Positions 47,388 through 59,715 of a stretch of DNA of 64,000 nucleotides are shown here, piece after piece. The stretch is from contig NC_030852.1 of assembly GCF_000208745.1 (NCBI RefSeq), positions 18,519,496 to 18,583,495 of the forward strand. The letters run 5' to 3'. The notes beneath the pieces are model-generated. The model searched no databases. It was not told the origin of the DNA and was given only the letters and a program-made list of their open reading frames with translations. Origin of the DNA: Theobroma cacao. Taxonomy: Eukaryota; Streptophyta; Magnoliopsida; Malvales; Malvaceae. The translations under genes and the position numbers were made by a program. Each line of letters begins with the position of its first letter. Positions within the stretch are counted from its first letter, which is position 1.

Positions 47388-50317
47388 TGACAAGCCCGAC
47401 TCTATAAAAATATTTGCCATGACATACATGTGATGGATAACATGTTTGCATGCTAGGAGAGTCTCAAAAAATTTACAAAAGTCGGTATTGTACCTAGAAG
47501 TACAACAAAGTTGATTTAAGCCTCGAACTAGATCAAATAGAGAATTTATGATGAAATTAAGAATTTTAAAGTCCCAGAATGGTTTAATATGGTGACTAGG
47601 AGTTCGAGGATCAATTTGGAGTAAAATCGAAATTTTCGATATCTAGGCGCAAAATGGTCATTTGCCACCTGGGGACAAAATGGGAATTTTTAGAAAAGAT
47701 TTTTAGCCCCATTTGACTTATTGGAGTATGATTTGAGGTTCAGAAGTGAAAAAAATTTTAATTTCGGTATAATTTAAAGTATATGGTTAAAATGGTAATT
47801 TTACCACCCCAAGGGCAAAACAGTAATTTTTCATCACCAGGACATTTTTCTAGCACATAGTCATCCCTTATCCTCATTTTGACCATTGACTAATTGTGTG
47901 GTGGAGATAAAAAGGATTAAAATTTTTAAAGTTTTAAAAACGGGCCAATGACATGATGCCACGTGTCATGTCTTTATTAATTTATTATTTTCCTTTTTAA
48001 AAGGCACAAAAATCAGCCCATCTTCCACCCCATGGCCGGCCAAACCAGCAAGAAGAGAGAGAAAACAAAAACAAAACCCTAGAGAGAGAAAATCAAAGAA
48101 AAAGTGTGAATTTTCAAGGAAATTAAGTGAAAAATGTGAGATTTTTCTATTAAGCTTGAGTTTTCTTATTCCCAAGCATTTCTCCTTATTTTCCATGATT
48201 AAATTATATGTTTTCATGATGAATTGATGGCTAATCAAAATGGGTTAGGAGAGAGAAAGTTGTTAGATTAATTTGATTTTAAGTTATGTTAGTGTTTTTG
48301 GTTAGTTTAGCATATTTAGGAACAAAACAACAAGAAAAGAATTTATTTTCCTCCATTACCATTATTGGCCAAATTTTCTAGGGGAATATTGGCTGATGAT
48401 CATGATGTTTATTTGAGGAATTATGATGAATAATGATGAATTATGAGCCTAGAAAAATAATGGGAATTTTCAGAGCAAAAATATGAAATTTTACCCACTA
48501 GGGGTATTTTCATAATTTGCTATCGAGACTGATAAATTGAATCTCATTCATAGTCTCTAAGGTAATTTAAGTATAATTGGAGTGTAGAAAGTGAGAAGAA
48601 TTGATTTGGAGTTAAATTGGAGATAATAGGCCGAATTAGGTCAGCACCGCATTTAAACGGTAGTCGGATAAGTTGTATATCATATCATGCATATATACCG
48701 AGCCTGAATTGATTTTATAATGGTCGAGCATTGATGTGGTGAATTATGTATTGTACATTGTGGATAGGTGGTGAGCAAAGTACACTGGTAAAAGTACAGA
48801 GATTGTGCTTGGAGACTGGGATTAGGAGTACATCGACTCCTAGAACTGTGAGTGAACTTATTATCGTCTTAATTATGTAGAGTAGTTTTATACAATTGTG
48901 TGATTTTATGAAAAATGGGTTTAAATGGTAAATTGCTATGTTCTAGGAAAAATTGTGATTTTATAAATTTTCTGGAAAAATCGAATACTGGTTTTGAAAG
49001 TAGAGTAATTGGAGACTGCCTGCTTGTGTTGTAAATTTATGGTTTTAAATTGAATGGCTTATGACAATATATGAGCATGAATGGCTAAACTGATTTTGGT
49101 GTTAGAATTATTTATACTGAGTATTCAGCCTTGAGAGGCTAGGTTACGGTAAATTGCCATGTCATGCTAGAATGAATTTTATTGATTGGTGGAGTATATA
49201 TTAATCATTCACTGCAGAGGGGGTTCCGTGGACCAGCCTATTAAAGGGGCACGGTAAACTCCATTATATTCTTACCTCGAACGGAGAGGTGCGTAAGGTA
49301 TCTCTTGGGGTCAAGCTTAGGGTTCACTTCACGCCAAACCACCACGTGAAGGGGAACTCAGCCAACGCCAAGGAACGGCTGTATTTTTCTCAAACTAAAA
49401 ATATATTTTAAGTGTATACGAAATTTTAACAACCTTGGCGGACTCGGTTGGATGCCCTGCGCAAGGTATCACCGAGTATGAGTTTTAGCACAAGCCAAAG
49501 TTTTAAGAAATTTATAAGCCAAGTTGATTACTCGATTTATATGGATTGATTTTATTTAGTTGAAATGAGTTGAAAGGTAATGAAATTACAGTATGATGAC
49601 TTATTTCAATTGTCTCCATTTACTCGACTTTAGATAGTTTAGATGGTATCTGTTTACTCACTGGGATTTTATAATCTCACCACCCTCATTTCCTCACATT
49701 TCAGGCTTGGGGAATTCCATAGTTAGCTGACTTGACAAGGACCTTCCTTTGGACTCGAATCGGTAAAAGCTGTAGGTTTCCAGCTTCCGATGCATTTTGG
49801 TTAGATGTGGGTCCACGTGTCACTGTAAAAGAAATTTTATGCTTTGGTTATTTGCTTTATAGTATATATGAATATAATTAACTTTTACGCTATAAAATTA
49901 TGTACCGATAGTTTTATGAAAATTATTTTACAAGAAAATAGTTTATTTTATTGAATACTTTTATTATATTCAAATGGTCAAATTTTCACTTCAAATGAAC
50001 GTTTTAGATACTTAATTTGTTTTTAAATCATTAAATTTATATTTTCTGCTTACCTACTACATTTTTAGCAAGTTTCGAGATTTTTGACAAAAATGACGAA
50101 AATGACCCTGTGAGCCAGAAAATAATATGTTATGTTCTGATTTGGAAATGATTTGTAATCTTTCGAATTTTGATATTTGATAACTATCGCTCACTAGGGA
50201 AATGCGAAAGCTGATACGAGAGCCTTGCGAGGTTCGATCGACATTCGGGGTGAAGAATGTTTGTCGAGGCCTCGTGGTGGTTGTCACGGGCCCGATGGGG
50301 AGTTCTGGGTCATGACA
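47388..50317 (+). mobile_element. Family E LTR, copy D, without target-site duplication
   Basis: It starts TGACAAGCCCG (canonical TGTCAAGCC with one change) and ends GGGTCATGACA. It is full-length compared with copies A-C. The flanks are GAAGA and TTAAG, so no TSD. The left flank is a G3 LTR, but the right flank does not continue that LTR, which suggests ectopic recombination or a flanking deletion after insertion. Confidence 0.75.
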
Positions 50318-51345
50318 TTAAGAACTTGTCCTAGCAACAGTATCGCTAAACATTGTGCATAATGAGAGAGAGAGCACCCTAGCTAGAAGGGGTATGGTAA
50401 AAGTGCTAGCCTTGTGGCCGGAAAAAGGCATAAGCATTACTTAAGGTCATTGGCCGTTGGCAATGGACCATCTATTACAGGTTAGCTACCCAGAAAGCAC
50501 CCTTGATGGCGAGGCGTACACTCTTAGTTTAAGGTCCATGGTACCATGTCTATAGTACTTCACTAGTAGTCACCACCTAGATATGTTGATGAATTGAGAA
50601 TTAAAGTTGAAATGATTTTCGAGTTTGAATGATAAATCCGCTTTCTAAAACTATGTTTTTTAAAGTGTTTAGGATGATATGAGTGTATTTGGAAAAAGTG
50701 TCGTGTGTTTGAGCTTGTGTGATTAAACTTTAATTTTTGAAATGTGTTAAGTGTCCACTTTTGTGCAGACTTTGAAGAAGGTATTAACACCTTTAAGCAA
50801 GGCATCGATACTTGTTCTTCAAGATTGAATTTTAAAAAGGTTTCTGGAACGAAAGTATTGATACTTCTGAAAAAAGTATTGATACTTTCTCAACAAAATA
50901 GGTGTAAAGGTATTTTGTCTTATATGTATTGATACCTATGCTTAGTGTATCCATACTTAAAAACTAATTTCCAAAAATATAAGAATATCTTATTTATTTA
51001 ACTTTTGAAAGTCCTTTCATTTCAAATTTAATCGTGAACCCAAATAGATTGACTTGAGATTTCAAATGCACACATGGGTTTGGTTTTCAAACTAAATTGC
51101 ATGGTCTCAAAGTAAATGAATGCATAATGGTTTATAAACTTCCTTGTCTATTTACTTGTTCCCATTTTATGTCTCTCACTGAGTTGTATGCTCACTGCTT
51201 TCAAATTTCATAGTTTGGTTTTTAGATCCGGAGGTAGCTGGATCATGAGTGAAGAGCTTTATTTTATTCTCTCACTTGGTAGGTGTTATCTATGGTATTC
51301 AGCCTCTAATCTTCTGCACCCAAAGTCTTCCTTTGTACAATCATG
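50318..51345 (+). mobile_element. Degraded LTR-like sequence, plus orientation
   Basis: No termini could be fixed. A cluster of GTATTGATAC / GCATCGATAC / GTATTGATACC motifs lies at 50779-50962. A segment near 51150-51250 (CTTGTTCCC, CTCACTG, TTTTAGATC) resembles the 3' part of the G1-type LTR at 295-375. It is probably an old gypsy-type LTR. Confidence 0.4.
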
Positions 51346-51934
51346 GGTAAAGGTGAATAAAATTGAATCGAACCAATGACCTAATTGAATCAAATGTGAT
51401 TTTGGTAAAATGGTTCGATCCAATTAGTCCGTTGGGTCTATTAATCTTAAAAATTTGATCAAATTGGTTTATTTGATTGATTCTCGATTTTAAAATTTTT
51501 AGACCGAACCGATCAAAATATCAAACTAATATTATATATATTAATATATAATATTATCTATCATTTTTAAATTTATATAAAATATATATTTTCAATATTA
51601 ATTTTCATTCCATATTTTATAGTTATGGATAAAGTTTATAAATCATAATATTGTAATTTTTTGAAAAAAGTGATAAAATTTTAATTTTTTGATTTGAAAT
51701 CGAATCGATGGAATCAATTCAATGTTTAATGAATTTAGTCTTCCCTTATGTTTGATCTTTTTAGTTCAAAACTAAACCGATTGAACGAATTCAATTTTGA
51801 TCGATTTAGTCTTATTTTATATTTGTTGATTTTAATTGATTTTTCAAAAATATTTAATTTATTTAATCTTTAAATATAATGAATCAAACCGATCAAACCT
51901 AATCGAATTGAAAGTTCATTTGCTCACCTTTATC
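51346..51934. mobile_element. MITE-like element with imperfect terminal inverted repeats
   Basis: The left end GGTAAAGGTGAATAAA and the inverted right end GATAAAGGTGAGCAAA are similar. The interior is very AT-rich, with many ATCGAACC / AATCGAAT / ACCGATCAAA motifs in both orientations. No coding region and no clear TSD. It lies within 100 bp of the gene-proximal sequence. Confidence 0.45.
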
Positions 51935-52021
51935 TAAACCAAGTGTCTCTAACGGCCACACAAGAAAACCATAGCTACTTTTAACCCACGCGCCACTACC
52001 TGTTTGTCTGTTCGTCCTACA
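51935..52021 (+). promoter_or_regulatory. Likely original upstream region / 5' UTR of the helicase gene
   Basis: A less AT-rich stretch (AACGGCC, CCCACGCGCC) that ends in CTACA, the copia target-site duplication. With the copia element removed it joins 63788 and so lies within about 120 bp upstream of the start codon. The promoter/5' UTR role is inferred from position only. Confidence 0.45.
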
Positions 52022-52812
52022 TGTTGGTGTATTTTCAAAACTAAAGGTTATGTCACATGATTGAAAGCTATCATTAGCTCAAAAGTTATGTCACGTAAAA
52101 TGGCATAATGTGTCTATTAGATAATAGGTAAGTTTTCATATGAATGGTTATGTTCCTTGAAAATTGACATCTAAAAGTTATGAGACATATTGAAAAAACA
52201 CCATAGCTCAAAAGTTAAATGTGAAAAGTTATTGTTTCAAGTTATAACTCAAAGGTTATAATTTATGGAATGAATAGTTATCTTTTCATAAGATGACTAT
52301 TGAAACAATACCTTTATCCAAAAGTTGTGTCTGGCAAAAATGTATAGATGCTTTTTAGACAAAAGGTGTCTTTATGAAAAGGTTGTGTCTTTGAATAAGA
52401 AACACTTGGAAGCCTATAAAAAGGGCTTGTTGCCAACCATTTTGACACACCAAAAATTCAGAGACAAAACAAGAGCAAAGAAAAGTGTTATGTTTTATAA
52501 ATATAAACACTTAAGCTCCCACCAACTACAAAAGCTTCCAAATTCCTTATAATCTACTTGCTACAGAAAATAGGCTCTAGGGCCAAACAACTTTGCAAAC
52601 CTTTGGGTGAATCTAGTGGTTTACTCTCATTAAGTGCAAGATGAAGTTAGACGTTGGCTTCATTGTATCCCTAAGACTATTCACATTATTCCCTTTTACA
52701 TATCGAGTGGTGGGGGCGAAATAAGTCTTAAAGATAGTGTATATTTAAAAGCTCACCTTGAAGTCAATTTTGCCTATTCTTGAATACCGTATAAACCCCC
52801 TTTACACCAACA
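52022..52812 (+). repeat. 5' LTR of the copia element
   Basis: 791 bp. U3 holds direct repeats of (C)TCAAAAGTTATG-like units (52045-52390). TATA-like CCTATAAAAAGG lies at 52413-52424. Confidence 0.9.
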
Positions 52813-52831
52813 GTTTTAAGACTTATTTTCG

Positions 52832-52847
52832 TGGTATTCAAAATAGC
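52832..52847 (+). promoter_or_regulatory. Degenerate primer-binding site
   Basis: TGGTATTCAAAATAGC resembles the standard TGGTATCAGAGC with changes, about 20 bp after the LTR. It is offset from the LTR edge as in some copia elements. Confidence 0.5.
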
Positions 52848-52860
52848 TTCACTCAAAGAT

Positions 52861-53424
52861 ATGGCTACCAACTTTGACAACTTAGATCGCTTTGAAGGAG
52901 GAAACTTTATTTGATGGCAGAAAAAGATGCGTTTCCTCCTCATAACTCTTAAAGTCGCATATGTTTTGGATACACCACCACCAAGTGAAGAAGATGGTGA
53001 AGAATCTGTGGAAAGAAATCGTCAAAGGCAGAAATGGGATAATGATGACTACATATGCATGGGACACATTCTTAATGGAATGTCGGATGCATTGTTCAAC
53101 ACATACCAGAATGAAGCTAGTGCAAAACAACTTTGGAACAAGTTGGAAGCAAGATATATGGCTGAAGATGCAAGCAGCAAAAAATTCCTGGTTAGTCATT
53201 TTAATAATTACAAAATGGTTGATAATCATTCTGTTATGGAGCAATTGCATGAGCTTGAACGCATTCTAAATAGCTTTAAGCAATATGGTCTTAAAATGGA
53301 TAAAACTATTGTGGTATCTTCAATAATTGATAAGCTTTCCCCTTCATGGAGAGACACTAAGAAAACTCTAAAACATAAAAAAGAGGATATGTCTCTCAAG
53401 GACCTTGGTAATCATCTTCGAATA
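52861..53424 (+). pseudogene. Copia gag, N-terminal part
   Basis: The frame starts MATNFDNLDRFEGGNF and has a TGA at codon 18. It then continues open with typical UBN2/retrotran_gag features: LNGMSDALFNTY, AKQLWNKLEARY, FNNYKM, LHELERILNSF, IIDKLSPSWRDTKK and DLGNHLRI. It ends at the E insertion. The last five bases, GAATA, are duplicated at 56365-56369, where gag resumes in the same frame. This is the capsid-forming protein of the element. The TGA could derive from a CGA by C-to-T change. Confidence 0.9.
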
Positions 53425-56364
53425 TGTCACGACTCGATACTCCCCTCGAGCTCGTGACAACCGCCGCGGTGTCCCGATAGACACTCACTACCCGAAATGC
53501 CAACCGAAATCTCACAAGGCTTTAATATCAGTTTCTCATTTCCCATGTGAGTAACCGTTGTCAAATATCATGTTCTAAAAGATTTTAAGCTATTTCCAAA
53601 TCAAAATAATAAAAAAATAATTTTTTTATCTCATAGGGGCATTTTGGTCATTTTTTCTCGAAAATCTCGAAACCAGCTAAAAATGTAGTATGCGAGTGGA
53701 AAACACATATTTCATAATCAAAAATAAGTTTAGATGTCTAAAACATTCATTTAAAGTGAAACTATAACTATTTAAACATAATAAAAATATTCGATAAAAT
53801 ATTCTATTTTTTTATAAAATAATATTTATAGAGTTATCGGTAAATAATTTTTACAGCGTAAAAGCAAATTAAATTCCTACATACAGTAGTACAGATAACT
53901 AGAGTATGAAATTTAATTTAATTTATAGTGACATGTGGACCCTCAAATGACAAAAATGAACGAAGGTTGCAAACCTACAGTTTTTTAGGAAGTAAAGCCA
54001 ACTATAGCCTTCGACGATATCAGCTACCTACAGCCTATACTGAGCCTGAAATGAGTGGAAAGGAGGGTGGTGAGACTATATAATCCCAGCTAGTGAGTAA
54101 ACAAACATCATCAAAAATATCTAAAGTCAAGTAAATGGAGACGATTAAAATATTCCATCTCAATATGTATTTTATTTAAATAATCAACATGGCTTATGAG
54201 TATCTTAAAAGCTTGGCTCTTGCCAAAATTATTCTCGGGAATACCTTTACCAAGGCATTTAACCGAGTCCACCAAGGCTGTTAAAAATTTCGTATACACG
54301 TAAACATATTTTTAGTTTGAAAAACACAGTCGTTCCTTGGCGTTAGCGGAGTTCATCATCACGAGGTGGTTCGACGTGATGTGAACTCTAACCATACCTC
54401 AGGAGATACCTTACGCGCCTCTCCGATCGAGGTACGTATATAACCGAATTTCGTGCCCCTCTAATAGGCTGGTCCACAGAACCCGCCCACTACAGTAAGC
54501 TAAACCCACCATACAATAAAATTTTGATAGCATGACATGACTAATATTATACTACCCAACCTGTAAATGTAAAACAAAACAATTCATACAGTTCACAAAC
54601 CACAATTCTAGCCAGTCATGCAACACATTATCATAAGCCATCAATTAGAACCATAAATTACAACACATCAAGTGGTCTCCAGTTACTCTATTTTCAAAGC
54701 CATCATTCAATTTCAAGACAATTTATAAAATCATTTCATTTAAACACATTTTGTTTATAAAACCTAAAAATTAACCATTTAAACTCATTTTCCATAAAAT
54801 TCACAAAAATCGAATAAAAAGACCACTTCAAATAATTAAAATGATGATAAGGTTACTCACTATTTCAGAAGTCAAATTTTTAGAGTATTCCGACTATCGA
54901 TCCTCGAGTACAATTTCTTTGCCTTTATCGGAGGATTCACAACCTAGACATAATGCACAATCAAGTAATTTACCACATTGGTGCTAAACCGTTATAAAAC
55001 TATATGAATGCATGAAATGGAATGCAAATTGTTTGGATTATCGTCTAAACACAGTGTTCTACACAAATTCAATTGTGTACCTAAATAAAACGGTTTTGGC
55101 CCAATTCGATCTATCACTCGATTAATTGGCCAACGCGTCCAATTTAGCTCCAAATTGCTCCATTTCTTTTCCAATACCTTAATTCACCAAACACAAGTCA
55201 AATAACCTAAAATTTGGTAAAACCATCTTCACTTTTCTTCTTAGAATTTTCTATCAATAATGGTGCATTAACACCGTGATTTTTCCTACTACTTTTCCAC
55301 ACCATAATTCATCATTTTCTAACCAATTCTCTTAAAATAAAAAAAAATCAAATTCATCCTCACTCAATACAAGGTAGGTTCGGCCATTCATGGGTGATGG
55401 GAAAAATGAATTCTTTTCTTATTGTTTTGCTTCTAGACATGGTAAAGTAACTAAAAACACTAACATAACTTGAAATCAAATCAATCGAACATCATTCTCT
55501 CTCCATGCCCATTCGGCTAGCCATGAATTCACCATGAAAACATGAAATTTAACCATGGAAAATAAGGAGAAATGCTTAAGGAAAATAGATTTCAAGTTTA
55601 AATTGAGAAATCCTACCTTTTTCACTTGTTTTTCTTGATTTTCCACACTTTTTCTCTTGAAATTCTCCACCTAGGGTTTGTTCTTTCTTTGTTTCTCTCT
55701 TTTCCTTGCTTGGCCGAATATTTGGAGAGAAGTGAGAGGGTTATAGGCTGATTTTTAAAGGAAATAATAAAATATTCTAAGCTTGACAAGTGTCATTTTA
55801 ATATTGGTCCATTTTTAAAACTTTAAAAATTTAAACTTTTTATCTCCACCACATATTTTCTCATTTATCCATAACTAAAAAGTCAATGGATGAATTTTAT
55901 GAGCATGACAAGTGTTTGGTGTGTAAAATTACCATTTTTCCCCTGGGGTGGTAAAATAACTATTTTGCCCCTATCCTCGAAAAAACACCAAAATTAAAAT
56001 TCTTCACTTCTCAAACTCAAATTATACCCCAAATGATCAATCTTAGTCAAAAATTTCATCTAACTCTCACATCTTAACCTCGGGTGGCGAAATGACCATT
56101 TTGCCCCAGAATCATGAAAATTCCAATTTGACTCCAAATCGGTCCTTGAACTCCGAATCACCATTTTAAGTTATTCTGAGAATTTAAAATTTTAAATTTC
56201 ACCTTAAAATCTTCATTTGATCTAGTTCAAGGCTTAATTCAACTTAGTTGTACTATTAAGTACACTACCGACTTTTTACGATTTTTCGGCGCTTTCCTAG
56301 TATGCAAGCATATTGTCAATCACATGAATGACATGGCAAGTATTTTATAGAGGCAGGCTTGATA
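53425..56364 (-). mobile_element. Solo LTR, family E, copy C, inside copia gag
   Basis: It starts TGTCACGACTC and ends GGCTTGATA, with TSD GAATA (53420-53424 and 56365-56369). The terminal CA has become TA. It is full-length and close to copy A, including the leader region. It splits the gag gene, so it inserted after the copia element. Confidence 0.85.
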
Positions 56365-56369
56365 GAATA

Positions 56370-57101
56370 GAAGAAGATTATTGAAAGCAAGAAGAAGTCA
56401 AGCAAGATAAAAAAGAAGAAGATTCTAATGAAAAGAATCTTGAGACTTCAAAGGTCCATGTGATGGAACACAAACCATCAAACAAGTCAGTCTCACGCAA
56501 TAAAAGAAAACATTCCGTTGGTATGTATGACAAAAGTCATAAGTTCAAAAGGAATAAAAAGGGGCCATGTTTTCATTGTAACAAACTTGGTCACTTTAAG
56601 GCAAAATGTAGATTTTTGAAAAACAAGACACAAGGTGTGAACAACCACAAGTTTGTGGCTATGATTTCTGAGGTCAATCTTCTCCAAGATGATGGAGCAT
56701 GGTGGATTGACACTGATACAACTATTCATGTATGCAACAATAAGAGTTTCTTCAAGACTTTGGAAGAAGTTAATGATGGAAACGTGCTATAAATGGGAAA
56801 TTCCTCCACTACACAAGTGAAAAGAAAAGGCACCATGGAATTCATGTTTACTTCTAGAAAAATACTTGTACTAAACAATGTATATTATGTACTAGTAGTT
56901 AGAAAGAATCCTGTGTCAGATGGCTTGTTGAATAAGTATGGCTTCAAATTAATATTTGAAGTAGATAAGTTCATCTTTACAAAAGGTGGACAATATGTGG
57001 GAAGTGGATATTATTGTGAAAACATGTTCAAGCTCAATAGTAATAAGAATATTACTAGTTCTATTTATATTGATGCCTTATTTAATGTTCATGATAGTTA
57101 A
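56370..57101 (+). pseudogene. Copia gag C-terminus (zinc knuckle) and protease
   Basis: It continues gag with one early TGA and reaches a CCHC zinc knuckle, CFHCNKLGHFKAKC (56568-56609), flanked by basic residues. Protease follows: WWIDTDTTIHVC has DTD in place of the catalytic DTG, so the proteolytic site is altered as well as interrupted. A TAA at 56790-56792 and another at 57099-57101 break the frame, but the downstream sequence continues in frame, so these look like point mutations. Confidence 0.9.
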
Positions 57102-57840
57102 ACAATTCTGATTAGTCTATGGCATAATAGATTAGGTCATGTTCATTATAAAAGAATACATGATATGGCTAAATTAGAATTAATACCCAACATTGATGAA
57201 AATAATGATATGTGCAAGACATGCATGGTCACTAAAATCACAAGAAGTTCATTTCCTAAGGTAGAAAGAAGCTCCAAATTACTTACATTAATACATTCTG
57301 ATGTTTGTGACATGCACAGTACTCCGTCTATTGGTGGAAAAAAATACTTTGTAACATTTATTGATGACTTCTCTAGATATTGCTATGTTTACTTATTGCA
57401 TACTAAAGATGAAGCAATGAAGAAATTTAGAATTTATAAAAGAAAAGTTGAATTGCATTGTGAATTGTTTATTAAATGTTTACAAAGTGATAGAAGAGGT
57501 GAATATGATGATCCTAAGTATTTTAAGTCCACTTGTATTATTCATGAGACTACCGCTCCATACACACCAAAACAAAATGGTGTAGTGGAACGTAAGAATC
57601 GAGTTCTTATGGAAATGGTCAATGCTTTGCTTTCTAATTCAAGTTTGGGAAAAGGTTTTTGGGCTGAAGCCTTATTAACGGCTTGCTATATACTAAATGG
57701 AATTCCAAACAAAAGGAGCAAAACTACTCCTTATGAACTATGGAAAGGAAGAAAGCTAAACTTTAATTATTTAAGAGTTTAGGGATGTCAAGCCATAATA
57801 AGGGTTTTGGAGCCAAAGAAAAGGAAATTGGGTGAAAATG
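57102..57840 (+). pseudogene. Copia integrase
   Basis: The HHCC zinc-binding part is visible (WHNRLGHVHY and MCKTCM). The catalytic core has D in LIHSDVCD, D in CLQSDRRGEY and E in KQNGVVERKNR, the D,D(35)E signature. It continues with FWAEALLTACYILNGIPNK and the TTPYELWKGRKL segment. A stop at 57780-57782 follows LRV, and the reading shifts frame between about 57840 and 57893. Confidence 0.9.
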
Positions 57841-57892
57841 AATTAAATTTATATTTAAAGGATATGTTTAACATATTAAAGCATATCGTTTC

Positions 57893-59715
57893 ATGGTGAT
57901 AGAGCCCAATGATTCATATTCCATTAATACGATCATAGAATCAAGGGACGTTATCTTTTATGAAACAAGGTTCAATTCAATTTCAAGACCCAAGGAACTA
58001 GTAACAAAAAGTGATAAACTTTCAAAAAATGACGAGAAAACTATTGAGCTTCGGAGAACTAAAATAATTAGAAAAGCAAAGACATATGGATCCGATTTCC
58101 TCATGTACTTAGTAGAAGGTACAAGAGAGGAAACATGCGAATACTTGCCTTACTGCTTTAATGTAGAAGGTGAAAGTGATTCTCAAACTTATGAGGAGGC
58201 AATGAAGTCTCGAGATGCTTCATTTTGGAGAGAAGCAATACAAGATGAGATAGACTCAATAATAGGAAACAAAACATGAAAAGTGGTAAACCTTCTACCA
58301 GGTTCCAAGCCAATAAGCTGTAAATGGATTTTCAACAAGAAAATAAAAGTTGATGGAACCGTAGACAAGTTTAAAGCAAGGCTAGTGCAAAAGGCTCTAA
58401 ACAAAAGGAATGTGTTGATTATTTTGACACATATGCACTAGTAGAAAGAATAGCTACAATTAGAGTGCTTATAGCACTTGCATCTATACATAAGATGGTA
58501 ATTCATCATATGGATGTTAAAATAGCATTTCTAAATGGTGAGTTAGATGAAGAGGTGTATATGGAACAACCTGAAGGGTTTGTCCTTCTTGGTCAATAAA
58601 GGAAAGTGTGTAAGCTTGTAAAGTCCTTGTATAGATTAAAACAAGCGCCTAAATAATGGCATCAAAAGTTTGATGAAGTTGTGCTAGCTAACGGCTACAA
58701 GATCAATCAATCTGACAAATATGTCTATAGTAAGTTCCGTAATGGAAAAGGTATCATCATTTGCTTATATGTAGATGACATGTTAATCTTTGGTACTGAT
58801 TTAGACCAAGTGGAAGACACAAAAAGGTTCTTGTCAAAGAATTTTGACATGAAAGATATGGGTATGGCTGATGTTATTCTTGGTATAAGAATAATGAGAG
58901 ATAATAATGGCCTAACATTATCTCAATCTCATTACATCGGATTGTAATAAAGTATGGCAAGTCAGATTGTATGCCAATGACTACGCCTTATGATTCTAAT
59001 CTAAGGCTAATACCCAACAAAGACAAGCCAATAGCACAAAATGAATATGCAAAGGTGATTGAATGCCTAATGTATGCAATGGTCTATACAAGGCCGGATA
59101 TTGCTTTTGCGGTTGGGATGCTAAGTCGATTTACAAGTAATCCAAGTAAATAGCATTGGTATGCTGTTCATAGAATTCTAAGGTACTTAAAGAGTACAAA
59201 GAATTATGGCATTTGTTATTCAGGTTTTCCTTCAGTTTTGGAAGGGTATACAGATGCTAATTGGAACTCAAATATAACGGATTATACATCCACGACTGGT
59301 TGGATTTTTACAATTGGTGGGGGTGCTATTTCTTGGGGTTCTAAGAAACAATCTTGTCAAGCAGACTCCACTATGGCCGGCTGAATTTATAGCATTAGCA
59401 TCTACCACCCAAGAAGTCAAATGGTTAAGAGATTTACTCTATGAAATTTCGTTGTGGCCTAAACCAATGGCACCAATCTTGATACATTGTGACAATGAAG
59501 CAACTGTATCAAAGACATATAATCAAGCTTACAATGGAAAGAGTCGATATATTGGACTTTGACATAGCATTGTAAGACAAAGAATAAGTGATGGTATAGT
59601 CACTATAAGTTATGTGAGGTCTGGTGAAAATTTAGCAGATCCGTTTACCAAAGGTCTTAAAAAGGACTTGGTAGTAAAGACCTCAAGAGGGATGGGTCTC
59701 AAGCCTATCAACTAA
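57893..59715 (+). pseudogene. Copia reverse transcriptase and RNase H
   Basis: Reverse-transcriptase blocks in order: EAMKSRDASFWREAI, then CKWIFNKKIKVDGTVDKFKARLV, then HHMDVKIAFLNGELDEEVYMEQPEGF, then KSLYRLKQAPK, then ICLYVDDMLIFG. The YVDD catalytic box is intact at 58768-58779. RNase H follows with the NITDYTSTTGWIF segment, GGGAISWGSKKQ, LASTTQEVKWLR and IHCDNEATVS, ending GMGLKPIN and TAA at 59713-59715. At least four stops and several frameshifts (near 58278, 58390, 58945 and 59370) inactivate it. Confidence 0.9.

Noticed and set aside
52882..53250. 122-codon minus-strand frame
   Set aside because: Antisense shadow of the copia gag region.
58189..58404. 71-codon minus-strand frame
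   Set aside because: Antisense shadow of the RT region.
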